From positions 1 through 64,000 of the forward strand of contig CAKRRH010000002.1 in the NCBI GenBank assembly GCA_934394855.1: 64,000 nt of DNA, given 5' to 3'. This stretch comes from an uncultured Eubacteriales bacterium (GTDB taxonomy: Bacteria; Bacillota; Clostridia; Oscillospirales; Acutalibacteraceae). The notes under the pieces are model-generated. The model was not told the origin of the DNA. It saw nothing but the letters and a program-made list of their open reading frames with translations, and did not search any database. How positions within the stretch are numbered: position 1 is the first letter of the stretch; every line of letters starts with the position of its first letter. Below, one piece after another: positions 1 to 8,524 of the stretch. A program made the translations under genes and the position numbers.

Positions 1-35
1 GGTTGTGGATTCATTAAGAGGTAGGTTTTTGTTCG

Positions 36-115
36 TCCTATTAAAAATATGTCATAAATAAAGTTTTTTAAGGGGAGTGCGAGGGGTGCTTTTTTACAAA
101 AAAGCACCCCTCGCA
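36..115 (-). repeat. Dispersed hairpin repeat, copy A, downstream of galM
   Basis: A 17-18 bp near-perfect inverted repeat at 78-95/98-115 (arms GCGAGGGGTGC plus T6) is preceded at about 38-70 by a conserved AT-rich block. The same block plus hairpin recurs at 25513-25612 in opposite orientation, with different but still paired stem bases. Relative to the gene before it (galM, reverse strand) the hairpin lies about 24 nt past the stop codon, the same position as in copy B after hpt. There is no T-tract after the stem, so it is not a textbook intrinsic terminator; it may define or protect the mRNA 3' end. Confidence 0.75.
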
Positions 116-139
116 TATTTTATACATAAAACTATAAAC

Positions 140-1189
140 TCATTCAACGGAAAAGCGGAATTCGGTGGTAGTTGTAAACGGCTTGTTCGGCTCGACATAT
201 TCCATGTAGAAATTGTCTATGTTAAGGCAATCGGGATAGAACTGGGTTTCAAGCGCAACGCCTCTGCGATATGAAACGGCGCCGTTTGCTTTTCCGACAG
301 TGTTGTTTTTACCAAGCCAGCCGCCGCTGTAAACCTGAATTGCGGGCATATCCGTCCACACTTCCATCTTTCTGCCGCTTTGCTTGTCATATAAATGCGC
401 AGCCTTTGCAAATTCACGAGGCTCTTTGTCAAGACAGAAGTTGTTGTCATAACCAACACCCTCGAATATGCCGTCAAACGGCTCGTCGATTCGACTGCCG
501 ATTGTCCGCTCGGTCGTAAAATCCATCATCGTGCCGACAATATCAAGTATCTTTCCTGTCGGGAGCTGGCTTTCATCGGTCTGGGTGGCTGTCTTTGCAT
601 TTACCCATAAATATTCATCGTCAACAATGCTTTTCGGGTCGCCCGACAGGTTGAAATATGAATGATTTGTCGGGTTTGCAACCGTCTTTTTGTCCGATAT
701 AACGCTATATTCAAGCTTTAGCGTGTTGTTGTCGTCAAGCGTATATTTCACCGTCATTGTCATGTTACCGGGGAATCCGTCCTGCATATCGGGTGATAAA
801 AAGCTGAGAGTAATGCTTTGGTCGTCATATTCCTTTACCTGCCACAGATTAAAGCTCATTCTTCCGCCGCCGTGAAGCGTCCATGTGCCTTGATTTTGCG
901 GAGTGTGATATTCGACGCCATCGATTGAAAATCTGCCGTCACGGATTCGGTTTGCCCATCTTCCGACAAGCAATCCCTGATAGCCGAGATCGGGATCGAG
1001 ATAATATTCGGGGTTGTCAAAGCCGAGCACAACATCTGCTAAGGTGCCGTTGCGGTCGGGCATGAATAGCCTGACGATTCCGCCGCCGAGCGTTTGAATC
1101 GAGACGCTCGCATTATTTTTGTTGGTGATTGTATATAGCTCGACTGTTCTTTTGTCGGGTAATGTTCCGAAAATCTCTTTTTTTATCAT
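140..1189 (-). CDS. galM: Aldose 1-epimerase (galactose mutarotase)
   Basis: Interconverts alpha and beta anomers of galactose/glucose in the cytoplasm, feeding the Leloir pathway. The 349-aa protein has the usual family length. Expected active-site residues are visible: His106 in TLHGG, His176 in PTNHSYFNLSG and the catalytic Glu314 in VALETQFYPD. The ATG start has an AGAAAGGA ribosome binding site about 10 nt upstream. It is monocistronic: its promoter sits at 1225-1253 and overlaps the terminator of the next gene upstream. No other gal genes are nearby, so the sugar specificity is not fixed by context. Confidence 0.95.
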   Translation of the reverse strand: MIKKEIFGTLPDKRTVELYTITNKNNASVSIQTLGGGIVRLFMPDRNGTLADVVLGFDNPEYYLDPDLGYQGLLVGRWANRIRDGRFSIDGVEYHTPQNQGTWTLHGGGRMSFNLWQVKEYDDQSITLSFLSPDMQDGFPGNMTMTVKYTLDDNNTLKLEYSVISDKKTVANPTNHSYFNLSGDPKSIVDDEYLWVNAKTATQTDESQLPTGKILDIVGTMMDFTTERTIGSRIDEPFDGIFEGVGYDNNFCLDKEPREFAKAAHLYDKQSGRKMEVWTDMPAIQVYSGGWLGKNNTVGKANGAVSYRRGVALETQFYPDCLNIDNFYMEYVEPNKPFTTTTEFRFSVE

Positions 1190-1224
1190 AATATTTTTGT
1201 CCTTTCTCCGATAATACTAATTTG

Positions 1225-1253
1225 ATTATACTAAATAATGTTGATTTATTCAA
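1225..1253 (-). promoter_or_regulatory. Promoter of galM
   Basis: On the reverse strand TTGAAT, a 17-nt spacer and a perfect TATAAT. The -35 box overlaps the T-tract of the terminator that ends the NSS transporter gene. Confidence 0.75.
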
Positions 1254-1286
1254 TAAAAAAGTCCGATAAATTGGTTTATCGGACTT
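1252..1286 (-). terminator. Terminator of the NSS transporter gene
   Basis: Perfect 12-bp stem AAGTCCGATAAA/TTTATCGGACTT (1259-1270/1275-1286) with a 4-nt loop. Read on the reverse strand it is followed by T6. Confidence 0.88.
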
Positions 1287-1302
1287 ATATTTTGATTTTT
1301 AT

Positions 1303-2676
1303 TTATCCTGCAATGAACTTGCTGTATATTCCAAAGCAGAAAATGAACAGCACAATCAGCGGCAGTACATAGGTCAAATAGCCTTTCATCCAGCCTTTGA
1401 CTTTAATGCCCTTGCCCTCGTTTGCTTCACTCATGTAGTTGTTCCAGCCCCAACCGTATCTCGTTGTGCAGAACAGCAGATAGACAAGCGATCCGAGCGG
1501 AAGGAAGATGTTGCTTACAAGGAAATCTTCAAGGTCAAGAATCGTTCCGCCGAATATTTCAAGTCCGTTCCATTTGAGAATATTGAATCCGAGAACGCAG
1601 GGAATCGAGAGCAAAATTATCAAAAACAGATTGATAAGTCCCGATTTCTTTCGACTGCATCCTGTCAGCTCCATTCCGCTGCATATGATGTTTTCAAACA
1701 CCGCAAGCACCGTTGAAAGCGCTGCAAAGGACATGAACAAAAAGAACAGACTTCCCCAGATTCGACCGCCCGGCATATTTGCAAATATGTTCGGGAGGGT
1801 GATGAAGATAAGACTCGGTCCCGAAGTGGTGTCAACACCATAGGTGAAGCAGGTCGGGAAGATGATCAGTCCTGCGGTGATTGCAACAAATGTATCAAGC
1901 AAAACGACATTGAGTGATTCGCTGAGGAGCGAATGCTTTTTATCAATGTAGCTGCCGAAAATCGCCATTGAGCCAATTCCGAGGCTCAGCGTGAAGAATG
2001 CCTGATTCATTGCACCGAGCAGGGTGTTGATTATTCCGATTTCCGTCATTCTTCCGAAATCGGGTATCAGATAAAATGAAAGTCCTTCCGCCGCGCCTTT
2101 CATGAAAACGCTGTTTATTGCGAGTATGACCATGATTACAAGGAGCGCGATCATCATGACCTTAGTGATTCGTTCAAGACCATTTTGAAGTCCGACGGTG
2201 CAGACAATAATTCCGATTACGACGGTGACGACCATCCAAAACCCCATTGTCAGCGGCTGCGACAGCATTTCATTAAACACACCCGTGACGCCGTCCGAAT
2301 TTAATCCGTCAAATTTGCCGGTTGCGGTGAGATAAAAATAATGCATCATCCAACCGCAGACGGTTGTGTAAAACATCATCAGAAGATAGTTTGCGATTAT
2401 GCTGACATAGCCGTGAAGATGCCATTTCTGACCCGTCTCTTCAAGCTTTTTAAAGGACAGAACAGTGCTCTTTTGGCTCGCTCTTCCGACCGAAAATTCC
2501 ATGCTCAGTATCGGAAGTCCGAGAAGCGCCAAAAATATCAAATAGAATAAAACAAAAACTCCGCCTCCGCCTTGTCCTGCCATGTAGGGGAACTTCCAAA
2601 CATTGCCGATTCCGATTGCACAGCCTGCGCTCAGCAAAATGAAACCGAGCCGTGATTTTAATTTTTCTCTCTCCAT
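1303..2676 (-). CDS. Sodium-dependent symporter, NSS/SNF family
   Basis: A polytopic inner-membrane carrier of the LeuT/MhsT fold that couples Na+ entry to uptake of an amino acid or related substrate. It is 457 aa. TM1 carries the family hallmark GIGNVWKFPYMAG, near residues 22-34, with the unwound glycine-rich stretch that binds substrate and sodium. A serine-rich TM8 motif (FFLFMSFAALSTVLAVFEN) is also recognisable. The hydrophobic segments suggest 11-12 helices, as in short bacterial members. The RBS is AGGAG before ATG. It is monocistronic with its own promoter and terminator. The substrate cannot be read from sequence; tryptophan/tyrosine-type amino acids are common in relatives. Confidence 0.92.
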   Translation of the reverse strand: MEREKLKSRLGFILLSAGCAIGIGNVWKFPYMAGQGGGGVFVLFYLIFLALLGLPILSMEFSVGRASQKSTVLSFKKLEETGQKWHLHGYVSIIANYLLMMFYTTVCGWMMHYFYLTATGKFDGLNSDGVTGVFNEMLSQPLTMGFWMVVTVVIGIIVCTVGLQNGLERITKVMMIALLVIMVILAINSVFMKGAAEGLSFYLIPDFGRMTEIGIINTLLGAMNQAFFTLSLGIGSMAIFGSYIDKKHSLLSESLNVVLLDTFVAITAGLIIFPTCFTYGVDTTSGPSLIFITLPNIFANMPGGRIWGSLFFLFMSFAALSTVLAVFENIICSGMELTGCSRKKSGLINLFLIILLSIPCVLGFNILKWNGLEIFGGTILDLEDFLVSNIFLPLGSLVYLLFCTTRYGWGWNNYMSEANEGKGIKVKGWMKGYLTYVLPLIVLFIFCFGIYSKFIAG

Positions 2677-2708
2677 ATTCTGCTCCTGATTTTTAAAATA
2701 TTAGGTAC

Positions 2709-2737
2709 ATTTTATCATGAATCGGGTTTGATTGCAA
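2709..2737 (-). promoter_or_regulatory. Promoter of the NSS transporter gene
   Basis: Reverse strand TTGCAA, 17-nt spacer, TAAAAT, about 30 nt upstream of the start codon. It diverges from the promoter of the dockerin-protein gene. Confidence 0.65.
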
Positions 2738-2785
2738 CACTCTGAACTGATTTTGCTTATTCACCGCCTATGATTTTGTCTATAA

Positions 2786-2814
2786 TTGACTTAACAGCTT
2801 GATTTTGATATAAT
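2786..2814 (+). promoter_or_regulatory. Promoter of the dockerin protein gene
   Basis: TTGACT, 17-nt spacer, perfect TATAAT. The -10 box lies inside an 18-nt sequence (2804-2821) that is repeated at 5072-5089 after the gene. Confidence 0.8.
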
Positions 2815-2821
2815 TGATTCG
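2804..2821 (+). repeat. 18-nt direct repeat flanking the dockerin gene, left copy
   Basis: TTTGATATAATTGATTCG is identical at 2804-2821 and 5072-5089, on either side of the dockerin protein gene. Each copy contains a TATAAT box. Confidence 0.8.
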
Positions 2822-2861
2822 ATTTAGATTTAGTCAAATTTGATAAAAAGAAGGATTTGTT

Positions 2862-5069
2862 ATGGGCAAAAAAATAGTCTCGATAATTATTTTTGCGGCG
2901 GTTTTATTATCAACATTTCAGGCGGCTTTTTTTGTTGCGTCGGCAAAAACCGTTGATTCTGATTACTATTATGTTTCGGCGTCTGTCGGAAACGATTCCA
3001 ATGACGGCACAAAACAACATCCGTTCAAAACGATTTCAGCGGCAAGAAATAAGGCGCACGGCGGCGACACTGTTTATATAGATTCCGGGGTTTACAGTGA
3101 ACCGATGATTTTTTGGCAGTCAAATTCAAGCAAAAACGAGCCGTATAATATCGTCGGGCTTACAGATGATGTATATATTTCCGCCTATTCGCCTTTGGCG
3201 GTTGACTGGCAAAAGGGCGAAAACAATATTTACTATGCTCAAATCGGAAAATATGATGACATTCCTCATGTATTATGGCAAAAAGACGGAAAATTTAAAA
3301 ATATGCTTGAAGCAAGGTGGCCGAATGCCGACGCCGACGATGTTTTGAACATGAACCGTGCGATTATGGATGAAGGCAGCGATAATAATTATCTATTTGA
3401 CAGCGACTTGCCAAATGGTGACCTTGACGGTGCAACGGTTTATGCATGGACAGGCGCTGTTTGGGATCAATATGTTGCGTTTTCAAGAGTCATTACCGAA
3501 TATAAGAGCGGACAGTCGCTGAAATTTGACAAAATAATACCCGATGAATATAACACCGAGAATGTTTACAAGCCTCAAAAGGGCGATTGGTATTATCTTG
3601 TCAATTCGCTTTCATTGCTTGACTGCGAGCGTGAATATTATTATGACAAAAGCTCGGGCAGACTTTATTTAATGCTTCCTGACGGCAGAAAGCCAGATGA
3701 TAATGAAATATGGATTCAAACCGAGAGCAGGGGAATTGAGTTTTGGGAGTCGAGCTATGTCAATTTAAAAAACATAAATCTGATCGGCGGAGGAATCAAA
3801 ATTGATCCTGCCAGTCATCATATCACTCTTGATAATGTTAATGTATATTACTCTAATTGGTTTCGTGACAGCGACGGCTACGCAACAATGAGCAAAACAT
3901 ATAACAACACTCATATATGCGGTGATTATGTCACTTGGAAAAATTCCGAAATAGCATATACGATGTCAAACGGAATTTTGATAACCGGCGGAAATAATAT
4001 TGTTGAAAACTGCGACATTCATGATGTGAACCTTACAGGCGGTTATAATTCGGCAATTACTTTCGATCCGGGAGCACATGATAATATTATCCGCAGATGC
4101 GATCTCAGCAAATCGGGAAGATTTTTGATCTATTTCTCATATTCCGACCAAAATGACAACGGATATGGCAACACATTGATCGAATATAACGATATTCATG
4201 ATTGTATGTATTTGACAAGTGACGGCGGAGCGATATATACATATCACCGAAACGGCGACGGCGTGGTTATTCGTAACAACTGGGTGCATGACACAAAACG
4301 CTATGGCGCAAGGGGAATATATCTTGACAATAACAGCAGTAATTTTAAGGTATACAGGAATGTTGTTTGGAATATTGCAGAAGCGGGAATCGTGCTGAAC
4401 ACTGACAGCATAAATAATCTGATATGCAACAATACGGTTTTTGATTGCGGAGAGGGACTCCAGGTTTGGCCGAAAAATCCCGACAGCAGCATGAAAGGAA
4501 CGAGAATCATAAACAACATTTTGCCGACAAAGGCAGATACTGTGGAAGGGACGCTTGCACCCGAAAAGCTGAACAATATATATTCCGATTCGCCGAAAAT
4601 CGACAAAAAACACATACCGCTGTATGATTGGGAGGCGGTTGACGGTGCAGCGGTCATCAGCGGCGTCAGCGATAATTATGTCGGCGCAGCTCCCGATGTC
4701 GGAGCATATGAATATGGTGGTGAATACTGGGTTCCGGGAACAAATAAGTCGGATTTGCCCGAAGAAACGACAACGAATCCGACAACAAAAACCACAACCG
4801 AGCCGACTTTTGTAACTCAGCCGACAAGTATAACGGTTCCTTCGGAATCTGCTACAAAACCTCAGAAAAAAGCGCTTTACGGCGACGCAAACGATGACGG
4901 CAAAATCAATATGAAGGACGTTTTGTCAATGAGAAAATACATCGCAGGCATGACGGTTACAATAAATTTGGAAAATGCGGACTGTTATTATGATAACAGA
5001 ATCAACATGAAAGATGTTTTGTGGCTGAGAAAATTTATTGCAGGGCAAAGCGTTAAACTCGGAAAGTGA
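2862..5069 (+). CDS. Secreted right-handed beta-helix protein with type I dockerin
   Basis: Probably an extracellular carbohydrate-active or cell-surface protein of 735 aa. An N-terminal signal peptide (KK, then a hydrophobic stretch to about residue 28) is followed by a DUF1565-like start (DYYYVSASVGNDSNDGT), then repeated N-N-x-hydrophobic turns typical of parallel beta-helix proteins such as pectate-lyase-like enzymes (to about residue 625). Next come a Thr/Pro linker (about 630-668) and a type I dockerin (about 670-733). The first dockerin repeat has a good Ca-binding loop (GDANDDGKINMKDV); the second (NADCYYDNRINMKDV) is degenerate. The dockerin implies docking to a cohesin scaffold, but none is in the window. 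Enzyme specificity is not assignable by eye; a GH/PL beta-helix enzyme is likely. Confidence 0.88.
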   Translation: MGKKIVSIIIFAAVLLSTFQAAFFVASAKTVDSDYYYVSASVGNDSNDGTKQHPFKTISAARNKAHGGDTVYIDSGVYSEPMIFWQSNSSKNEPYNIVGLTDDVYISAYSPLAVDWQKGENNIYYAQIGKYDDIPHVLWQKDGKFKNMLEARWPNADADDVLNMNRAIMDEGSDNNYLFDSDLPNGDLDGATVYAWTGAVWDQYVAFSRVITEYKSGQSLKFDKIIPDEYNTENVYKPQKGDWYYLVNSLSLLDCEREYYYDKSSGRLYLMLPDGRKPDDNEIWIQTESRGIEFWESSYVNLKNINLIGGGIKIDPASHHITLDNVNVYYSNWFRDSDGYATMSKTYNNTHICGDYVTWKNSEIAYTMSNGILITGGNNIVENCDIHDVNLTGGYNSAITFDPGAHDNIIRRCDLSKSGRFLIYFSYSDQNDNGYGNTLIEYNDIHDCMYLTSDGGAIYTYHRNGDGVVIRNNWVHDTKRYGARGIYLDNNSSNFKVYRNVVWNIAEAGIVLNTDSINNLICNNTVFDCGEGLQVWPKNPDSSMKGTRIINNILPTKADTVEGTLAPEKLNNIYSDSPKIDKKHIPLYDWEAVDGAAVISGVSDNYVGAAPDVGAYEYGGEYWVPGTNKSDLPEETTTNPTTKTTTEPTFVTQPTSITVPSESATKPQKKALYGDANDDGKINMKDVLSMRKYIAGMTVTINLENADCYYDNRINMKDVLWLRKFIAGQSVKLGK

Positions 5070-5082
5070 AATTTGATATAAT
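5053..5082 (+). promoter_or_regulatory. Possible promoter of the phosphatase gene
   Basis: A perfect TATAAT (5077-5082) in the right copy of the 18-nt repeat, with a weak TTAAAC 18 nt upstream, before the phosphatase gene. Confidence 0.45.
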
Positions 5083-5089
5083 TGATTCG
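5072..5089 (+). repeat. 18-nt direct repeat flanking the dockerin gene, right copy
   Basis: Identical to 2804-2821; begins 3 nt after the dockerin gene stop codon. Confidence 0.8.
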
Positions 5090-5122
5090 GTTTGTGAATA
5101 TACATAAAGGGAGCGTTTTAAG

Positions 5123-5578
5123 TTGACTAAAATAATGTTTGTTTGCCACGGCAACATCTGTCGTTCGCCGATGGCTGAATTTGTGATGAAAAAGCTGGTT
5201 TCACAGCGTGGTTTGGCGGATGAATTTATTATAAAATCAAGTGCGACGAGTTTGGAGGAGATCGGCAATCCGATTTATCCGCCCGCAGTCAGAATTTTAA
5301 GAAAACATGGGATTGAACCGACCGACAGAAGAGCGGTGAAGTTCGTTGCCTCGGATTATGACAAATATGATATGTTCGTTTTAATGGACGAGCAAAATCG
5401 CCGAAATATCATGAGAATATTCGGTGACGACAAAATGGATAAGGTCACAATGCTGATGGATTATACAGACCGCGGAGGAAGCGTTGCCGACCCGTGGTAC
5501 AGCGGTGATTTTGAAACCGCTTTTTGCGATATTTATGAAGGCTGTTCGGCACTTTTGGAAAATGTTTTAAAAAAGTGA
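5123..5578 (+). CDS. Low-molecular-weight protein-tyrosine-phosphatase
   Basis: Cytoplasmic phosphatase that removes phosphate from protein tyrosine (or arginine) residues. It is 151 aa, normal for the family. The N-terminal P-loop CX5R is intact (C8-HGNIC-R14 followed by SP), and the general-acid Asp is present in ADPWYSGDF near residue 118. The start is TTG at 5123 with AAGGGAG about 10 nt upstream; starting here puts the P-loop at the usual distance from the N-terminus, whereas the internal ATG at 5135 would shorten it. It stands alone after the dockerin gene; no tyrosine kinase or exopolysaccharide genes adjoin it, so the partner is unknown. Confidence 0.92.
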   Translation: MTKIMFVCHGNICRSPMAEFVMKKLVSQRGLADEFIIKSSATSLEEIGNPIYPPAVRILRKHGIEPTDRRAVKFVASDYDKYDMFVLMDEQNRRNIMRIFGDDKMDKVTMLMDYTDRGGSVADPWYSGDFETAFCDIYEGCSALLENVLKK

Positions 5579-5594
5579 AGAAATATTTATGTTT

Positions 5595-5623
5595 TTGTGG
5601 AATATCGGGTTATTTTGTGATAA
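5595..5623 (+). promoter_or_regulatory. Possible promoter of the acyltransferase/ligase pair
   Basis: TTGTGG, 17-nt spacer, TGATAA about 70 nt upstream of the first gene. The match to consensus is only moderate. Confidence 0.35.
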
Positions 5624-5692
5624 AATATGCATAGTTGTTTGTTATGAAACAACAGTTGGAGTATTATTAAGATTAGGATTGGAAAATAAATT

Positions 5693-6562
5693 ATGAGTAG
5701 TAAAAAGAAATTCGGCGACAGACGGGACGGCAAGCTCATTCGGGATCTTGACCCGCTTCATTATTTTTCGGGATTGCTTTATCCGAACAGATGCGACAAC
5801 GAAGCATTCATCTCGGAACGCATCGATTTAACCGCAATCAACGAATATATCGCTGAGAAAAATGCGCAAAATCCGGATTTTCAATATAAGCTGTTTCAGT
5901 TTATCGTAACGGCGATTGCAAAGACAATCACTCTTCGGCCGAAGATGAATCGGTTCATCGTGAACGGCAACTTCTATCAGCGCAACGAGGTTACAACCTC
6001 ATTTGTCGTTAAAAAAGAGTTCTCGGATAACGGCGGCGAAGCGCTCGCATTCTTACATATGAAGGACGACGACAATCTTGAAACGATTCGTGAGAGCATG
6101 AAGAAAATCGTTCGCTCAAGCCGTTCGGAAAAAGCAGATGAGAGCACCGAGAGCATGAATATGATAAGCTCGCTGCCGAGATTTGTGTCAAAATTTGTGG
6201 CCCATGCTTCAATGTGGCTTGACAAACACGGTCATGTTCCGAAATCATTCATTGCCAGCGACCCGTTCTATTCGTCATGTGTGCTTTCAAATGTCGGTTC
6301 GATCAAGCTCAAAAGCGGCTATCATCATTTGACAAACTGGGGCACCTGCTCGCTGTTTTGCATGGTCGGTGAAATCAAAAAACGCCCCGTGTTCAATGAC
6401 GACGGAAGCTATGATATGAAAGAGACGGTGGATCTGGGACTGACGGTTGACGAACGGCTCGCAGACGGCTATTATTATTCAAAGTCGGTAAGACTGGTCA
6501 AAACATTGCTCGAAAACCCAAAATTGCTTGAAACAAGGCTGTCAGAGGAGGTTGATTTCTGA
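5693..6562 (+). CDS. CoA-dependent acyltransferase-fold protein without the usual active-site His
   Basis: A 289-aa protein resembling the catalytic domain of 2-oxoacid dehydrogenase E2/chloramphenicol acetyltransferase. There is no lipoyl or E1-binding domain. Typical pieces are an N-terminal beta-helix-beta region, FIVTAIAKTI, and the C-terminal LGLTVDERLADGYYYSKSV, matching the E2 motif DHRxxDG. The catalytic His of that motif is Glu254 here (D253-E254-R255-L-A-D258-G259), so classical acyl transfer chemistry is doubtful unless another base replaces it. The stop codon overlaps the start of the AMP-ligase gene by one base, so the two are translationally coupled and probably act together on the same acyl substrate. 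The function is inferred from fold and context only. Confidence 0.72.
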   Translation: MSSKKKFGDRRDGKLIRDLDPLHYFSGLLYPNRCDNEAFISERIDLTAINEYIAEKNAQNPDFQYKLFQFIVTAIAKTITLRPKMNRFIVNGNFYQRNEVTTSFVVKKEFSDNGGEALAFLHMKDDDNLETIRESMKKIVRSSRSEKADESTESMNMISSLPRFVSKFVAHASMWLDKHGHVPKSFIASDPFYSSCVLSNVGSIKLKSGYHHLTNWGTCSLFCMVGEIKKRPVFNDDGSYDMKETVDLGLTVDERLADGYYYSKSVRLVKTLLENPKLLETRLSEEVDF

Positions 6563-8403
6563 TGGAGAAAATCACCGCAAAAGCACCGTGGATCGAACAT
6601 TTGGGTTCGGTTCCGGCTCATATTAAATATCCGAGATGGTCAATGTTTGAACAGGTCGCAAGCGTTGCGGCAAAATATCCCGATAACATTGCGTTTGACT
6701 TCATGGGTCGATCAACTACATATAAACAGCTCATCACCGAGATCGAGCGATGCGCAAGGTCGCTCAGAACGATCGGCGTTCGTGAGGATGACAGAGTGAC
6801 GATCGCAATGCCGAATTGTCCGCAAGCAATATATATGTTCTATGCTGTTAATCTTGTCGGCGGCATTTGCAACATGATTCATCCGCTTTCAGCAGAAAAT
6901 GAGATTGAATTTTATCTTAAAGAATCAAACAGCGTTACCGTAATCACGCTTGATCAGTTTTACAATAAATTTGAGGCAATTCGCCAAAACACCAATGTTG
7001 TAAATATCATTATCGCAAGTGTAAAGGACGCTCTTTCGACTCATGTTAAAGCAGGATATATGCTGACCGAGGGCAGAAAAATCATGAAAATACCGGACGA
7101 TGCACCGGTTATTCGCTGGAACAGCTTTTTGCGGCTCGGAAGATCATGCTTTTGGAATTATAAGGTTAAGAGAAAAGGCAGCGACCCGGCGGTTATATTA
7201 TATTCGGGCGGCACAACCGGTACTACAAAGGGCATTTTGCTTACAAACTACAATTTTAATGCGCTTGCAAAACAGGTGATTGCCGCAAACCCGATGTTCA
7301 GAGTCGGTGACAAAATGTTAGCGGCAATGCCGTTATTCCACGGATTCGGTCTTGGCGTGTGCATTCACACAATGCTTGCGGTCGGCGGAAGATGCGTTTT
7401 GGTGCCTCGTTTCACCCCGAAGAGCTATGCAAAGCTCATCACGAAATATCAATGCAACTTCATTGCAGGCGTGCCGACGCTCTATGAAGCGCTTTTGAGA
7501 GTGCCGGATATTAAAAATAAAAACCTGAGCTTTTTAAAGGGCGTATTTTCGGGCGGCGATTCGCTCAGCATTGAGCTTAAAAAGAAATTTGACAAGTTTT
7601 TATATGATCACAATGCAATCATTCAAATCAGAGAGGGCTTTGGCACGACCGAAACGGTAACGGCTTGTTGCCTTACACCGCCTCATATGGCAAAAGAGGG
7701 CAGCATCGGACTGCCGTTTCCCGATACATACATCAAAATCGTCAAACCCGACACCGACGAGGAATTGCCCTATGGCGAAATAGGTGAGATTTTGCTTGCA
7801 GGTCCGACGGTCATGAAGGAATATGTCGGGCACCCCGAAGAAACCGCAAAAACCTTGCGCCGTCATTCGGACGGATTGACATGGGTCTATACGGGCGATT
7901 TGGGATATATGGATAACGAGGGCTTTGTTTATTTTAAGGGACGGGCAAAGCGCATGATAATTTCAAGCGGCTACAACATCTATCCCGCACAGCTTGAAAA
8001 CATCATTGACGCAAACGAAGATGTTCAAATGAGCTGCGTAATCGGCATTCCCGACGCATATAAAATGCAGGCTATTAAGGTGTTCGTAATGCTCAAACCC
8101 GGCGTTGAGGCGAATGAAGCGACTCGTGAGAAGCTGATGGACTATTGCCGAAAGAATATTGCGAAATTCTCAATGCCAAAGGAAATAGAATTCCGTGATG
8201 AGCTTCCGAAAACATTGGTCGGCAAGGTGGCATATCGTCAGCTTGAGGAGGAAGAGCTTCAGAAAATCAAGGCGAAAAATGCCGATGCTGAAGATAAACC
8301 AAGCGACGATGTAAAGACCGTCAATGATAAGGCTGCTGCTAAATCTAAGGATAATAAAGCAAAAGCGGCTGATAAACCGAAAAAGTCGTCAGGCAAAAAA
8401 TAA
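6562..8403 (+). CDS. AMP-dependent acyl-CoA synthetase/ligase
   Basis: An adenylate-forming (ANL) enzyme that activates a carboxylic acid with ATP to an acyl-AMP and passes it to CoA or another carrier. It has 613 aa: N-domain with the P-loop YSGGTTGTTKG (about 214-224), GFGTTE adenine-binding motif, YTGDLGYMDNEGFVYFKGR hinge (about 443) and the catalytic C-terminal lysine in GKVAYRQL (K555). A Lys/Ala-rich tail of roughly 45 residues follows the catalytic domain and is unusual. The first base of its ATG is the last base of the preceding stop codon. The fatty-acid or aryl-acid substrate is not identifiable. The gene ends in a terminator shared with the convergent kinase-like gene. Confidence 0.88.
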   Translation: MEKITAKAPWIEHLGSVPAHIKYPRWSMFEQVASVAAKYPDNIAFDFMGRSTTYKQLITEIERCARSLRTIGVREDDRVTIAMPNCPQAIYMFYAVNLVGGICNMIHPLSAENEIEFYLKESNSVTVITLDQFYNKFEAIRQNTNVVNIIIASVKDALSTHVKAGYMLTEGRKIMKIPDDAPVIRWNSFLRLGRSCFWNYKVKRKGSDPAVILYSGGTTGTTKGILLTNYNFNALAKQVIAANPMFRVGDKMLAAMPLFHGFGLGVCIHTMLAVGGRCVLVPRFTPKSYAKLITKYQCNFIAGVPTLYEALLRVPDIKNKNLSFLKGVFSGGDSLSIELKKKFDKFLYDHNAIIQIREGFGTTETVTACCLTPPHMAKEGSIGLPFPDTYIKIVKPDTDEELPYGEIGEILLAGPTVMKEYVGHPEETAKTLRRHSDGLTWVYTGDLGYMDNEGFVYFKGRAKRMIISSGYNIYPAQLENIIDANEDVQMSCVIGIPDAYKMQAIKVFVMLKPGVEANEATREKLMDYCRKNIAKFSMPKEIEFRDELPKTLVGKVAYRQLEEEELQKIKAKNADAEDKPSDDVKTVNDKAAAKSKDNKAKAADKPKKSSGKK

Positions 8404-8455
8404 TTATGCATAATAAAACCTGCATAAATCGGATTTTGAAAATCCGTTAAACAAC

Positions 8456-8504
8456 AAAAAAGCCTCATATGGTAGGACAAAATTCACTACCATATGAGGT
8501 TTTT
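8456..8504. terminator. Bidirectional terminator between the ligase and pseudokinase genes
   Basis: Perfect 13-bp stem CCTCATATGGTAG/CTACCATATGAGG (8463-8475/8487-8499) with an 11-nt loop. It is flanked by A6 on the left and T5 on the right, so it works on both strands for the convergent genes. Confidence 0.9.
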
Positions 8505-8524
8505 GCTGTTAATTTCACCAAATA

